A stretch of DNA of 35,925 bases from an uncultured Clostridia bacterium. GTDB lineage: Bacteria > Bacillota > Clostridia > UBA1381. The notes under the pieces were generated by a model, which did no database searches, was not told where the DNA came from, and saw nothing but the letters and a program-made list of their open reading frames with translations. Location of the stretch: contig CAKSJU010000008.1 in assembly GCA_934463455.1 (NCBI GenBank), positions 1-35,925 on the forward strand, written 5' to 3'. The position numbers and the translations under genes were made by a program. Each line of letters starts with the position of its first letter. The first letter of the stretch is position 1. Below are positions 17,668 through 25,730 of the stretch, in pieces.

Positions 17668-18280
17668 TGTAGCTCTGCCGAAAGGAAGACTTGGCGAAAA
17701 AGTATATACAATGTTCGAAAAAGCGGGCTTTGAGTGTCCATCCATAAAAGAAAACAGCCGCAAATTAATATTTGAAAATGAAGACGCGGGAGTCAGATAT
17801 TTCTGGGTAAAGCCGTCCGATGTTGCGGTCTATGTCGAAAGAGGCACTGCCGATATAGGTGTTGCCGGCAAGGATATTCTTCTTGAATATGCCCCCGACG
17901 TATACGAGCTTCTCGACCTCTGCATCGGGAAATGCAAAATGGCGGTTGCCGCAAAGGCGGATTTTCGTGACAATCCGAGAAAAACTCTTCGTGTTGCCAC
18001 AAAATTTACAAATATCGCAAAAAACTACTACTCTTCAATAGGCAGAGATATTGATATAATACATTTAAACGGCTCTATAGAAATTGCGCCGATTCTCGGG
18101 CTTTCCGACGTAATTGTGGATATTGTGGAAACCGGCACAACGTTAAAGGAAAACAACCTAAAGGTATTCGAAAGCATTGTCCCGATAAGCGCGCGGCTTA
18201 TAGCCAACAAAGCAAGCTTTAAATTCAAAACCGATGTTATCGAAAAGGTTGCCGAAAGTCTGAAAGGAGAACAGTCATGA
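17660..18280 (+). CDS. hisG: ATP phosphoribosyltransferase catalytic subunit (short form)
   Basis: The 206-residue protein joins ATP and PRPP, the first step of histidine synthesis. It is the short form, lacking the C-terminal regulatory domain, which fits the presence of hisZ. Motifs: LNVALPKGRLGEK at the start, KPSDVAVYVERGTADIGVAGKD near 53-74 and the PRPP-binding DVIVDIVETGTTLKENNL. The ATG at 17660 lies inside the end of hisZ and has no strong ribosome site, so coupled translation is likely. An in-frame TTG at 17651 is an alternative start. The stop overlaps hisD by four bases. Confidence 0.95.
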   Translation: MLNVALPKGRLGEKVYTMFEKAGFECPSIKENSRKLIFENEDAGVRYFWVKPSDVAVYVERGTADIGVAGKDILLEYAPDVYELLDLCIGKCKMAVAAKADFRDNPRKTLRVATKFTNIAKNYYSSIGRDIDIIHLNGSIEIAPILGLSDVIVDIVETGTTLKENNLKVFESIVPISARLIANKASFKFKTDVIEKVAESLKGEQS

Positions 18281-19557
18281 TAAAAATTTTGAAATGCGGC
18301 GAGGTTGCAATCAATGAAATATTTGCAAGAAGTGTCCCCGAAGTAAATGTTGAAAAAATTGTTTCGGAAATTATAGAGAATGTAAAAAAAAATAAAGACA
18401 AAGCAATATATGAATACTGTGAAAAATTTGACGGTGCAAAGCTTTCTTCACTGCTCGTAAGCAAGGAGGAGATCGACGAAGCGGTTGCCGATGCCGACCC
18501 GGAATTTTTAAGAATATTAAAAAAAGCCGCGGCAAACATAACCAAATTTCACAAAAAACAAGTAAGAAACAGCTTTATAATAAACGATGAAGACGGTATT
18601 GTTATGGGGCAAAAGGTTATACCGGTAGATTGCGCCGGACTTTATGTTCCGGGCGGAACTGCGGCATATCCGTCCACCGTTCTTATGGATTCCATTCCCG
18701 CAAAAATTGCAGGCTGCCGCGAGGTTGTTATGGTTACTCCTCCGGGCAAGGACGGAAAGGTAAATCCCGCAATATTGGCAGCTGCTTATGTCGCGGGAAT
18801 AGATAAAATTTTCAAAGTAGGCGGTGCACAAGCGATAGCGGCACTTGCTTACGGAACGGAAACAATACCCAAAGCCGACAAAATAGTCGGGCCCGGAAAC
18901 GCATTTGTTGCCGAAGCGAAAAAGCAAGTGTTCGGCAAAGTCTCAATAGACATGATTGCGGGGCCGAGCGAAATTTTAATAGTTGCGGACGGAAAATCCA
19001 ATCCCGCATATGTTGCGGCAGACCTGCTTTCGCAGGCAGAGCACGACAAAATGGCAAGTGCTGTGCTTGTTACCGACAGTGCAGAGCTTGCCGAAAGAGT
19101 AAAAGATGAAATAGAGCAGCAGCTTCCGAAGCTTGAACGCGCCGAAATTGCAAGAGTTTCAATAGACAACAACGGAAAAATAATAGTTGCGGAAGATTTG
19201 AATTCCGCAATCGACATAGCAAACGAAATTGCTCCGGAGCATCTCGAGCTTTGCGTGGATAACCCATTTGACATGCTCGATAAAATCAGACATGCCGGGT
19301 CAATTTTTATGGGCAGATACTGCCCGGAGGCTTTGGGTGATTATCTTGCGGGGGCAAACCACACCCTGCCCACCGGCGGCAGCGCAAAATTCTCAAGTCC
19401 GCTGTCGGTTGACGATTTTGTTAAAAAGACTCAGTTTACATACTATACCAAAGACGCTTTATGCCGTGATGCCCGCGATGTTGAATATTTTGCAAAAAAA
19501 GAGGGACTTACCGCTCATGCAAAAAGCGCAGTAATACGTTTGGAGGAAGACGAATGA
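18277..19557 (+). CDS. hisD: Histidinol dehydrogenase
   Basis: The 426-residue zinc enzyme oxidises histidinol to histidine in two NAD-dependent steps. Visible are VPGGTAAYPSTVLMDSIPA, the NAD-binding GGAQAIAALAYGT and IVGPGNAFVAEAKK, then DMIAGPSEILIVAD, QAEHDKMASAVLVT (zinc-binding His) and the catalytic APEHLELC. The start is the ATGA overlap with hisG, preceded by AAAGGAG. Length and motifs are normal. Confidence 0.98.
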   Translation: MIKILKCGEVAINEIFARSVPEVNVEKIVSEIIENVKKNKDKAIYEYCEKFDGAKLSSLLVSKEEIDEAVADADPEFLRILKKAAANITKFHKKQVRNSFIINDEDGIVMGQKVIPVDCAGLYVPGGTAAYPSTVLMDSIPAKIAGCREVVMVTPPGKDGKVNPAILAAAYVAGIDKIFKVGGAQAIAALAYGTETIPKADKIVGPGNAFVAEAKKQVFGKVSIDMIAGPSEILIVADGKSNPAYVAADLLSQAEHDKMASAVLVTDSAELAERVKDEIEQQLPKLERAEIARVSIDNNGKIIVAEDLNSAIDIANEIAPEHLELCVDNPFDMLDKIRHAGSIFMGRYCPEALGDYLAGANHTLPTGGSAKFSSPLSVDDFVKKTQFTYYTKDALCRDARDVEYFAKKEGLTAHAKSAVIRLEEDE

Positions 19558-20615
19558 GCAAATTTTTAAGTGCAAAGCACAAAAATCTTATTCCCTATAC
19601 CCCCGGCGAACAGCCGAAAAACATGAAGTATATAAAGCTGAACACAAACGAATCGCCGTTTTCTCCGCATCCTGCTTGCGCAAATACGGCAAAAGAAGCG
19701 GCAGGCACTCTTAATCTTTATTCCGACCCGGAATGTACTCCTATAGTGCAAAAGCTTTCAACACTATACAACGTTTCACCGGATGAAATACTTTTTACAA
19801 ACGGCTCGGACGAGATTTTGAACTTTGCATTTACGGCATTTTGCGACAAGGAACATGCTGCTGTCTTTCCTGATATAACCTACGGTTTTTATAAGGTTTT
19901 TGCCGAACTTAACAATGTAACCTTTGAAGAAATACCGTTAAAAGACAATTTTTCAATCGATATAAACGATTATATCGGAATAAATAAAAACATATTTATT
20001 GCAAATCCGAATGCACCTACCGGCATTGCTCTTTCAAAAAAAGAGCTTGAGAAAATAATTTCGTCAAATCCGGAAAATATAGTTGTAATCGACGAAGCGT
20101 ATATAGATTTCGGAGGAGAAAGCTGTGTACCGCTCATACACAAATACGATAATTTAATTGTAACCCAAACCTTTTCAAAATCACGCTCGCTTGCCGGTGC
20201 ACGTCTCGGTTTCGGACTTGCTTCGCATGAGCTTATAAAGGATTTGAATACAATAAAATATTCGACCAATCCGTACAACATAAACAGTTTGACAATGGCT
20301 GCGGGGCTTGCGGCTCTTGAGCATGAGGAGTATACGAAAAAAAACTGCGAAATAATAAAGAAAAACCGCCGCTTTACGGCTTCGGAGCTTAAAAAACTCG
20401 GATTTGTACTGACAAATTCATCGGCGAATTTTGTTTTTGCAAAACATCCCGAAATAAGCGGAAAAGATATTTATAAAAAACTCAAAGAAAAGGGCATACT
20501 TATCAGACACTTTGAAAGTGAGAGAATATGTGAATATAACCGTATTACAATCGGTACAAAAGAGCAAACAGAAGCACTCATCCGCGCTCTTAAAGAAATT
20601 ATTGAAAAGGAATGA
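19554..20615 (+). CDS. hisC: Histidinol-phosphate aminotransferase
   Basis: The 353-residue PLP enzyme of the class I/II fold converts imidazole acetol phosphate to histidinol phosphate with glutamate. Seen are IKLNTNESPFSPHP near the start, FTNGSDEIL, NPNAPTGIALSKKELE, VIDEAYIDFGG and the PLP-lysine region TFSKSRSLAGARLGFG. The C-terminal GILIRHFESERICEYNRITIG-type arginine region is present. It overlaps hisD by four bases (ATGA). Confidence 0.96.
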   Translation: MSKFLSAKHKNLIPYTPGEQPKNMKYIKLNTNESPFSPHPACANTAKEAAGTLNLYSDPECTPIVQKLSTLYNVSPDEILFTNGSDEILNFAFTAFCDKEHAAVFPDITYGFYKVFAELNNVTFEEIPLKDNFSIDINDYIGINKNIFIANPNAPTGIALSKKELEKIISSNPENIVVIDEAYIDFGGESCVPLIHKYDNLIVTQTFSKSRSLAGARLGFGLASHELIKDLNTIKYSTNPYNINSLTMAAGLAALEHEEYTKKNCEIIKKNRRFTASELKKLGFVLTNSSANFVFAKHPEISGKDIYKKLKEKGILIRHFESERICEYNRITIGTKEQTEALIRALKEIIEKE

Positions 20616-20621
20616 TAAAAA

Positions 20622-21209
20622 ATGAGAACATCGAAAATAAATCGAAAAACCGCCGAAACCGATATTACCCTTTCGCTGAATATTGACGGAAGCGGCATAA
20701 GCAATACAGACACGGGATGCGGTTTCCTTAATCACATGCTTACGCTGTTTGCAAAGCATTCCCGTTTTGATTTGGATATAACATGCAGGGGCGACATTGA
20801 CGTTGACTTTCACCACACTGTGGAGGATATAGGTATATGTCTCGGAAAAGCATTTGCCGAAGCTATCGGAGATAAAAAAGGAATTGTCCGTTACGGAAGT
20901 ATGATTTTGCCGATGGACGAAGCTCTCATCCTTTCCGCGGTTGATTTGTCCGGACGAGGCTGTCTCGTTTACTCGGTTGATGTTCCAACCGAAAAAGTCG
21001 GAGACTTCGATTGTGAGCTTGCCAAAGAATTTTGGCTTGCATTTACAAGATGTGCCGAATGCAGCCTCCATATTAAAATGCTCTCCGGCGAAAATTCACA
21101 TCATATAATTGAAGGCTGTTTCAAATCCGCTGCAAGAAGCCTGAAAGCCGCAGCTGCAAAAGACACAGATTTTCCCGACGAAATTCCGTCAACAAAAGGG
21201 GTGCTGTAA
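20622..21209 (+). CDS. hisB: Imidazoleglycerol-phosphate dehydratase
   Basis: The 195-residue, single-domain, manganese-dependent dehydratase removes water from imidazoleglycerol phosphate. The family His clusters are visible: GCGFLNHMLTLFAKHS near 38-53, DVDFHHTVEDIGICLGKAF near 65-83 and SGENSHHIIEGCFKSAARSL near the end. No phosphatase domain is fused; that role falls to hisK at the operon's end. It lies six bases after hisC, and its stop shares a base with the hisH start (TAATG). Confidence 0.98.
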   Translation: MRTSKINRKTAETDITLSLNIDGSGISNTDTGCGFLNHMLTLFAKHSRFDLDITCRGDIDVDFHHTVEDIGICLGKAFAEAIGDKKGIVRYGSMILPMDEALILSAVDLSGRGCLVYSVDVPTEKVGDFDCELAKEFWLAFTRCAECSLHIKMLSGENSHHIIEGCFKSAARSLKAAAAKDTDFPDEIPSTKGVL

Positions 21210-21823
21210 TGATTGCGATTATTGATTACGGAGTTGGAAATTTATTTTCCTTAAACAGTTCATTCTCGGCAATAGGCGAAAAAAGCATAATCACCGGCAA
21301 AGCCGAAGACATAAAAAAAGCCGACAAGATTATTCTTCCCGGTGTTGGAGCTTTCAAAGATGCAATGACAAAGCTTGAAAACTCCGGTCTTATCCCGGTA
21401 ATTAAAGAGGAAATTACAGCCGGAAAGCCGCTTTTGGGGATTTGTCTCGGCATGCAGCTTCTGTTTGATAAAAGCTGGGAATACGGTGAACACAAAGGAC
21501 TCGGTCTGATTCCGGGAGCAGTGCGTCCGATAAAAGAGGTTGTCCCGAAGGGCACAAAAATCCCTCACATAGGCTGGAACAATCTTGAATTTACGAAAAG
21601 CAGTGAGCTTTTTAAATATATAAAAAACGGTGATTTCGTTTATTTTGTACATTCGTACTTTGCCGACTGCGGCAATGAAAATATTATCGCAAAAACCGAT
21701 TACTACGCTCCGCTCACAGCCGCCGTATCCAACGGATGCGTGTTCGGATGCCAATTTCATCCGGAAAAAAGCGGAAGCGTGGGACTTAATATACTAAAAG
21801 CATTTTGCGAAATGAAAGGATAA
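21209..21823 (+). CDS. hisH: Imidazole glycerol phosphate synthase, glutaminase subunit
   Basis: The 204-residue class I glutaminase releases ammonia that passes to HisF. It begins IAIIDYGVGNLFSL, has the nucleophile in LLGICLGMQLLF, and the His-Glu pair in GCQFHPEKSG near the C-terminus. HIGWNNLEF and YFVHSYF are also family segments. It overlaps hisB by one base and is followed by hisA. Confidence 0.98.
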   Translation: MIAIIDYGVGNLFSLNSSFSAIGEKSIITGKAEDIKKADKIILPGVGAFKDAMTKLENSGLIPVIKEEITAGKPLLGICLGMQLLFDKSWEYGEHKGLGLIPGAVRPIKEVVPKGTKIPHIGWNNLEFTKSSELFKYIKNGDFVYFVHSYFADCGNENIIAKTDYYAPLTAAVSNGCVFGCQFHPEKSGSVGLNILKAFCEMKG

Positions 21824-21829
21824 TTTGCC

Positions 21830-22546
21830 ATGTACATATTTCCCGCAATTGATTTATACCAAAAAAAAGCAGTACGTCTTCTTCGCGGAGATTATGAAAA
21901 AATGACAGTTTACAGCGACAATCCCGTCGAATTTGCACGCGATTTTGAAGCTTTGGGCGCAAAGCACATACATATAGTTGACCTTGAGGGGGCAAAAAAC
22001 GGAGATACCCCAAACCTTGAAGTAATAAAAAAAACTGTAAATGAAACATCGCTTTTTACCGAGGTGGGCGGCGGTATCAGAAACATGGAAACAGCCGAAA
22101 AATACATTTCCATAGGAGTTGACAGAATTATTCTCGGAACAGCCGCCGTAACAGATGAAAATTTTCTGAAGCATGCTCTCTCCGAATACGGCGACAAGAT
22201 TGCTGTCGGTGCGGACATAAAAGACGGCTGTGTTGCCATAAAAGGTTGGAGAGAAAAGTCGGAATATTCTTGTTTTGATTTTTGCGCCAAAATGCAGAAT
22301 CTCGGCGTAAAAACTCTTATTTGCACCGATATTTCAAAAGACGGAGCAATGAACGGCACAAATCATGAATTATATAAAAAGCTTTCCGAAAAATTTTCTC
22401 TTAACATTACCGCTTCCGGAGGAGTATCATCTCTCGACGATGTAAAAAAGCTCGCCCGGCTGGGAATTTACGGAGCAATTATCGGAAAAGCATATTACAC
22501 AAATGCATTTTCTTTAAAAGAAGCAATCGAGGTGGCAGAAAAATGA
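21830..22546 (+). CDS. hisA: ProFAR isomerase
   Basis: The 238-residue TIM barrel opens the ribose of ProFAR to give PRFAR. The first catalytic Asp is D8 in FPAIDLYQKKAVRL, and the second lies in AVGADIKDG near 129. HIVDLEGAKNG, EVGGGIRN, LICTDISKDG and the phosphate-binding ASGGVSS are typical. It overlaps hisF by four bases. Confidence 0.97.
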   Translation: MYIFPAIDLYQKKAVRLLRGDYEKMTVYSDNPVEFARDFEALGAKHIHIVDLEGAKNGDTPNLEVIKKTVNETSLFTEVGGGIRNMETAEKYISIGVDRIILGTAAVTDENFLKHALSEYGDKIAVGADIKDGCVAIKGWREKSEYSCFDFCAKMQNLGVKTLICTDISKDGAMNGTNHELYKKLSEKFSLNITASGGVSSLDDVKKLARLGIYGAIIGKAYYTNAFSLKEAIEVAEK

Positions 22547-23304
22547 TTACAAAAAGAATTATTCCATGTCTGGACGTAAAGGACGGAAGAGTTGTAAAAG
22601 GCGTAAATTTTCTCGGTCTTTCGGATGTTTCTTCCCCGGTTGAGCTTGCGGCATATTATTCTCAAAACGGGGCGGATGAGCTTGTTTTTTACGATATAAC
22701 GGCATCGTCCGAGGGGCGAAAGCTTTTTACCGATATTCTTAAAGAAACCGCAAAAAAGGTTTTTATTCCGCTCACGGTCGGCGGAGGTATTAACACTCTT
22801 GAGGATTTTGACAGAGTTTTAAAATGCGGAGCCGATAAAGTAAGCGTCAATTCGGGCGCAATTAAAAATCCGCAATTGATTTATGAAGCCGCAAAACGTT
22901 ACGGTAACCAATGCGTGGTAATATCCGCAGACGTTAAACGTGTTGACGGAGTTTTTTCGGTCTTTGCCAAAGGCGGACGCGAAAACACAGGTCTTGAAGC
23001 GGTTTCCTGGATAAAATCCTGCGTTAATTCGGGTGCGGGAGAGGTTGTTTTAAATTCAATAGACACCGACGGAGTAAAAAAAGGCTTTGATTTGGAAATG
23101 CTGAAAACGGTTTCCGACGCAGTTTCCGTTCCGGTAATCGCTTCTGGCGGAGCAGGCTCGATAAATGATTTCGTAACGCTTTTCAAAACACTCCCCAAGG
23201 TTGATGCCGGGCTCGCTGCGTCAATATTTCACTTCGGTGAAGTGAAAATAACAGATTTAAAAAAAGAACTTGACAAAAGCAACATTCCTGTAAGAATGAA
23301 CTAA
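22543..23304 (+). CDS. hisF: Imidazole glycerol phosphate synthase, cyclase subunit
   Basis: The 253-residue TIM barrel uses HisH-derived ammonia to make imidazoleglycerol phosphate and AICAR. Motifs: RIIPCLDVKDGRVVKG (catalytic Asp), LTVGGGINTLEDF, VISADVKR (second Asp), ELVFYDITAS and IASGGAGSINDF. The start is the ATGA overlap with hisA. The stop codon lies inside the left target duplication of the repeat at 23311, so the insertion spared the reading frame by a few bases. Confidence 0.98.
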   Translation: MITKRIIPCLDVKDGRVVKGVNFLGLSDVSSPVELAAYYSQNGADELVFYDITASSEGRKLFTDILKETAKKVFIPLTVGGGINTLEDFDRVLKCGADKVSVNSGAIKNPQLIYEAAKRYGNQCVVISADVKRVDGVFSVFAKGGRENTGLEAVSWIKSCVNSGAGEVVLNSIDTDGVKKGFDLEMLKTVSDAVSVPVIASGGAGSINDFVTLFKTLPKVDAGLAASIFHFGEVKITDLKKELDKSNIPVRMN

Positions 23305-23310
23305 TAGCTA

Positions 23311-23798
23311 TAGTTAATTGTAAAATGTGAATTTTACAATTGATAACTGCTTTTGTGGGGAGTATCGGGGGTATAGGCATTAGGGACTCGAACACAATAT
23401 GCCTCTGATTTGTTAAATTTCCGTTTTTTCGGTTTGTCAGTCTTGCAAGGCAATAAGCCTTGCTTCGCCTTTACGCACCCAAAAAACAAAAATTTTCCTA
23501 AATCAGAGGTCGCAGAGTTTAAAAAGAGCAAATTTTTCTGCAAGACAAGGAAAAAGCGCAGGCAATCCTTTATGGATTAACGAGCATTTTGACATAGTAT
23601 TACGAAAAATTTGTCTTTTTAAACCATATTGGATTCGAATCTCTAATGCCTCCCCCTGATTCGTAATCAAAAATGACGACATGTGCGTCATTTTTGGCTG
23701 AAATAAAAAGTTTCAACCTACAATTCGTTAAATTGGATGGAACTTTTTATTTCTACTCAAGCGTTTTAATTGTGAAACTTTAGTTTTACAATTAGCTA
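23311..23798 (-). mobile_element. MITE-like repeat, 488-bp inverted copy, inside the his operon
   Basis: This is the reverse complement of the 173-bp element at 13717-13889, split by a 315-bp segment. Ends are TAGTTAATTGTAAAA and TTTTACAATTAGCTA. An 11-bp direct repeat, ACTAATAGCTA, flanks it exactly (23300-23310 and 23799-23809). Removing the element and one repeat restores a 22-base gap from the hisF stop to the hisIE start, with AAAGGAG intact. It contains all four hairpins of the short copy. No gene is visible within. Confidence 0.85.
23351..23665. repeat. Nested 315-bp palindromic segment within the his-operon repeat
   Basis: Absent from the short copy, this segment has imperfect inverted ends of about 28 bases: GGCATTAGGGACTCGAAC near the left and GGCATTAGAGATTCGAATCC on the opposite strand near the right, both next to a run of G. 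Inside are two further hairpin arms: CCTCTGATTT (23402-23411) with AAATCAGAGG near 23500-23509, and 23517-23537 with 23605-23624 (GTTTAAAAAGAGCAAATTTT type). I see no clear target duplication. It is either a second element inserted in the first, or the ancestral centre lost from the short copy. Confidence 0.65.
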
Positions 23799-23825
23799 AC
23801 TAATAGCTAATAAAGGAGAATTACA

Positions 23826-24476
23826 ATGATTAATATTGACGAATTAAAATTTGATGAAAAGGGTCTTATCCCTGCAATTGTAATCGATTCAATTTCAAAA
23901 AAGCTGCTTACGGTTGCCTATATGAGCAAGGAAAGTCTTAAAATATCCATGGAAAAGGGACTTACCTGCTTTTGGAGCCGTTCGAGAAACGAGCTTTGGC
24001 TAAAAGGCGAAACAAGCGGAAATTATCAGCATATTGTATCGATAACTGCCGACTGTGACAAAGACGCTCTTCAAATCATGGTTGAAAAAGACGGTCCCGC
24101 GTGCCATACCGGCAGCGAATCCTGCTTTACAAACACAGTTTGGGAAAGCGAGCTGCTTTCGGAATTTTCTTTAGACTCTCTGTATGAGCTTATAAAAGGC
24201 AGGAAAACAAATAAGCAGGAGGGCTCTTATACAACCTATCTGTTCGAAAAAGGCTTGGATAAAATACTGAAAAAAGTCGGTGAAGAATCAACCGAGGTCA
24301 TCATCGCCGCAAAGGCTGAGGACAAAAAAGAAACCGTATACGAAATTGCGGACCTTGCATATCACATACTTGTACTCATGGTTGAGACGGGAATTTCGGT
24401 TGAAGATATACACAAAGAGCTTGCTTCTCGTCATGTTATCGACCACAAAATAAAGCAGGAGAAAATGACAAAATGA
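23826..24476 (+). CDS. hisIE: Bifunctional phosphoribosyl-AMP cyclohydrolase / phosphoribosyl-ATP pyrophosphatase
   Basis: The 216-residue fusion carries out steps two and three of histidine synthesis. The N-terminal HisI domain has YMSKESLKISMEKGL, CFWSRSRNELWLKGETSG, the metal-binding Asp/Cys of ITADCDKDAL and GPACHTGSESCF. The C-terminal HisE domain (about 120-216) has SYTTYLFEKGLDKILKKVGE, ESTEVIIAAK and EIADLAYHILVLM. AAAGGAGAATTAC precedes the ATG. It is separated from hisF by the repeat element, the only large gap in the operon. Confidence 0.97.
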   Translation: MINIDELKFDEKGLIPAIVIDSISKKLLTVAYMSKESLKISMEKGLTCFWSRSRNELWLKGETSGNYQHIVSITADCDKDALQIMVEKDGPACHTGSESCFTNTVWESELLSEFSLDSLYELIKGRKTNKQEGSYTTYLFEKGLDKILKKVGEESTEVIIAAKAEDKKETVYEIADLAYHILVLMVETGISVEDIHKELASRHVIDHKIKQEKMTK

Positions 24477-25231
24477 AAGATTTGCATGTTCATTCCACCT
24501 ATTGTGACGGAGAAAACACCCCTCGTGAACTAATTGAAGAAGCTATACTGAAAAATATGGATTGCATAGGAATTTGCGCCCATTCGTATACTTTTTTTGA
24601 TGAAAGCTGGTGTATAAAGAAAAATGCAGCAGCTGAATTTAAAAAAGAAATGCAGTCGCTGAAAAAGGAATTTTCATCAAAAATAAACGTTTTGTACGGC
24701 ATTGAGCAGGATTTTTATTCCGAGGAAGTCCCCGTCGGCTATGACTATATCATAGGCTCGGTGCACTACTTAAAAAAAAGAGGCGAATATCTCCCTATTG
24801 ACGAAAATGCAGAAATTTTAAAGGATATTGCCGAAAATTATTACGGTGGCTCGCTGCTTTCTGTTGCGGAGGATTACTACAAAACAATAGCGCAGATGCC
24901 CGCGTTTGTGAATATAATCGGTCATTTTGACATTATAACAAAATTTAACGAAAATAACGCACTTTTCCGCGAATATGACGAAAGATATATAAAAGCATAC
25001 CAAAGTGCCGCCGATAAGCTCTCGGTGCTAAAAATACCCTTTGAGGTAAATACCGGTGTCGTTTCAAGAGGATATAAAAAGAATCCTTATCCCGCCTCTT
25101 TCATACTCAGATACATAAAAAAACTTGGCGGAAACGTAATTCTATCAAGCGACAGCCACAAAAAAGAAACTTTGTGCTTTGGATTTGCCGAAGAAGCGAA
25201 AAAGCTTAAATCAATGGGTTTTATGCTTTAG
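24473..25231 (+). CDS. hisK: Histidinol-phosphatase, PHP family
   Basis: The 252-residue PHP-fold metal phosphatase makes histidinol from histidinol phosphate and stands in for the HAD phosphatase of enteric HisB. Metal-binding motifs are DLHVHSTYCDG at the start, GICAHSYTF, the Glu in YGIEQDF, IGSVHYL, IIGHFDII and SSDSHKKE. It overlaps hisIE by four bases and closes the pathway. The name hisJ is also used for this family in some genomes. Confidence 0.93.
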   Translation: MKDLHVHSTYCDGENTPRELIEEAILKNMDCIGICAHSYTFFDESWCIKKNAAAEFKKEMQSLKKEFSSKINVLYGIEQDFYSEEVPVGYDYIIGSVHYLKKRGEYLPIDENAEILKDIAENYYGGSLLSVAEDYYKTIAQMPAFVNIIGHFDIITKFNENNALFREYDERYIKAYQSAADKLSVLKIPFEVNTGVVSRGYKKNPYPASFILRYIKKLGGNVILSSDSHKKETLCFGFAEEAKKLKSMGFML

Positions 25232-25247
25232 TCTACAGTGTTTTTAC

Positions 25248-25424
25248 GGTTTACATAATGTAGTTTACACCAATGTTACAAAAAAATTATTATCCACATT
25301 GTCAACGCAGTTATCCACATTTTTTTGAGTATAAATTATCGAAAAAGCCATAAAACCGTCGATCTCATCTAAAAAGTATGGATAACATTATTTTTTATAC
25401 ACATCATTTTGGTTTACATAATGT
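25248..25424. other. DnaA-box cluster between direct repeats
   Basis: Two exact TTATCCACA boxes lie in the same orientation at 25290-25298 and 25311-25319, 21 bp apart. A third, one mismatch off, is inverted at 25377-25385 (TATGGATAA on this strand). The cluster is bracketed by GGTTTACATAATGT at 25248-25261 and 25411-25424, each followed by a base that differs and then GTTT, with an ACAT-A-ATGT palindrome at the centre. The region is AT rich and has no gene. DnaA binding is a sequence-based prediction; there is no dnaA or dnaN nearby to suggest the chromosomal origin. Confidence 0.55.
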
Positions 25425-25487
25425 GGTTTTGCTATAAAAAATCCCTGCCGAACCACCGATAAAAAGTGAAAAAAATGTCAATATATC

Positions 25488-25516
25488 TTGACTACCGGGC
25501 TCTTTTCTGATACAAT
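25488..25516 (+). promoter_or_regulatory. glyQS-mscL promoter
   Basis: TTGACT (25488-25493), 17 bp and TACAAT (25511-25516) precede a leader of about 208 bases before the glyQS start. The long leader suggests RNA-level control. Confidence 0.8.
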
Positions 25517-25623
25517 ATAATCATAGTGCAAATGCCACCTATCTGTTAGGCGGCGGTTTTCATTTCGGAATTTCAGTGTGCATTTTAATCTCTCGCCGAA
25601 ACACCGAAAAGCCGGCACTTTTC

Positions 25624-25693
25624 GCGCAGATTGCAGTCTGTATGAGGCTTTACTCCATGCAAGCAAAGCCGGGAGCATTGCTCCGATTTTAAA
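25624..25693 (+). ncRNA. Candidate structured RNA module in the glyQS leader
   Basis: This 70-nt stretch is about 80% identical to the - strand of 33123-33192. It starts with a hairpin (CAGAU/GUCUG), then GGCUUU can pair with AAAGCC. The loop CUCC of that stem can pair with the following GGAG as a pseudoknot, or GGAGC can pair with GCUCC downstream followed by GAUUUU. The two choices exclude each other, as in a switch. Another hairpin (GAAAAG/CUUUUC) precedes it at about 25605-25624. No T-box consensus (GGUGGNACCGCG) was found, so this is not a normal glycine T-box. Confidence 0.45.
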
Positions 25694-25730
25694 GAAGATA
25701 TTTTTAAGTTAAGAAAGGCGTGCTTTATTT

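Noticed and set aside
23370..23660. tRNA-like or tRNA fragment (ATTCGAATC strings)
   Set aside because: The strings are the inverted ends of a palindromic repeat; no cloverleaf or anticodon arm can be drawn.
25248..25424. Chromosomal replication origin
   Set aside because: DnaA boxes are present but dnaA, dnaN, rpmH and other origin neighbours are not, and only three boxes are seen.
25517..25730. glyQS leader as a glycine T-box
   Set aside because: I found no GGUGGNACCGCG-type T-box sequence, no matching antiterminator and no clear stem I specifier loop, although the gene and leader length would suit.
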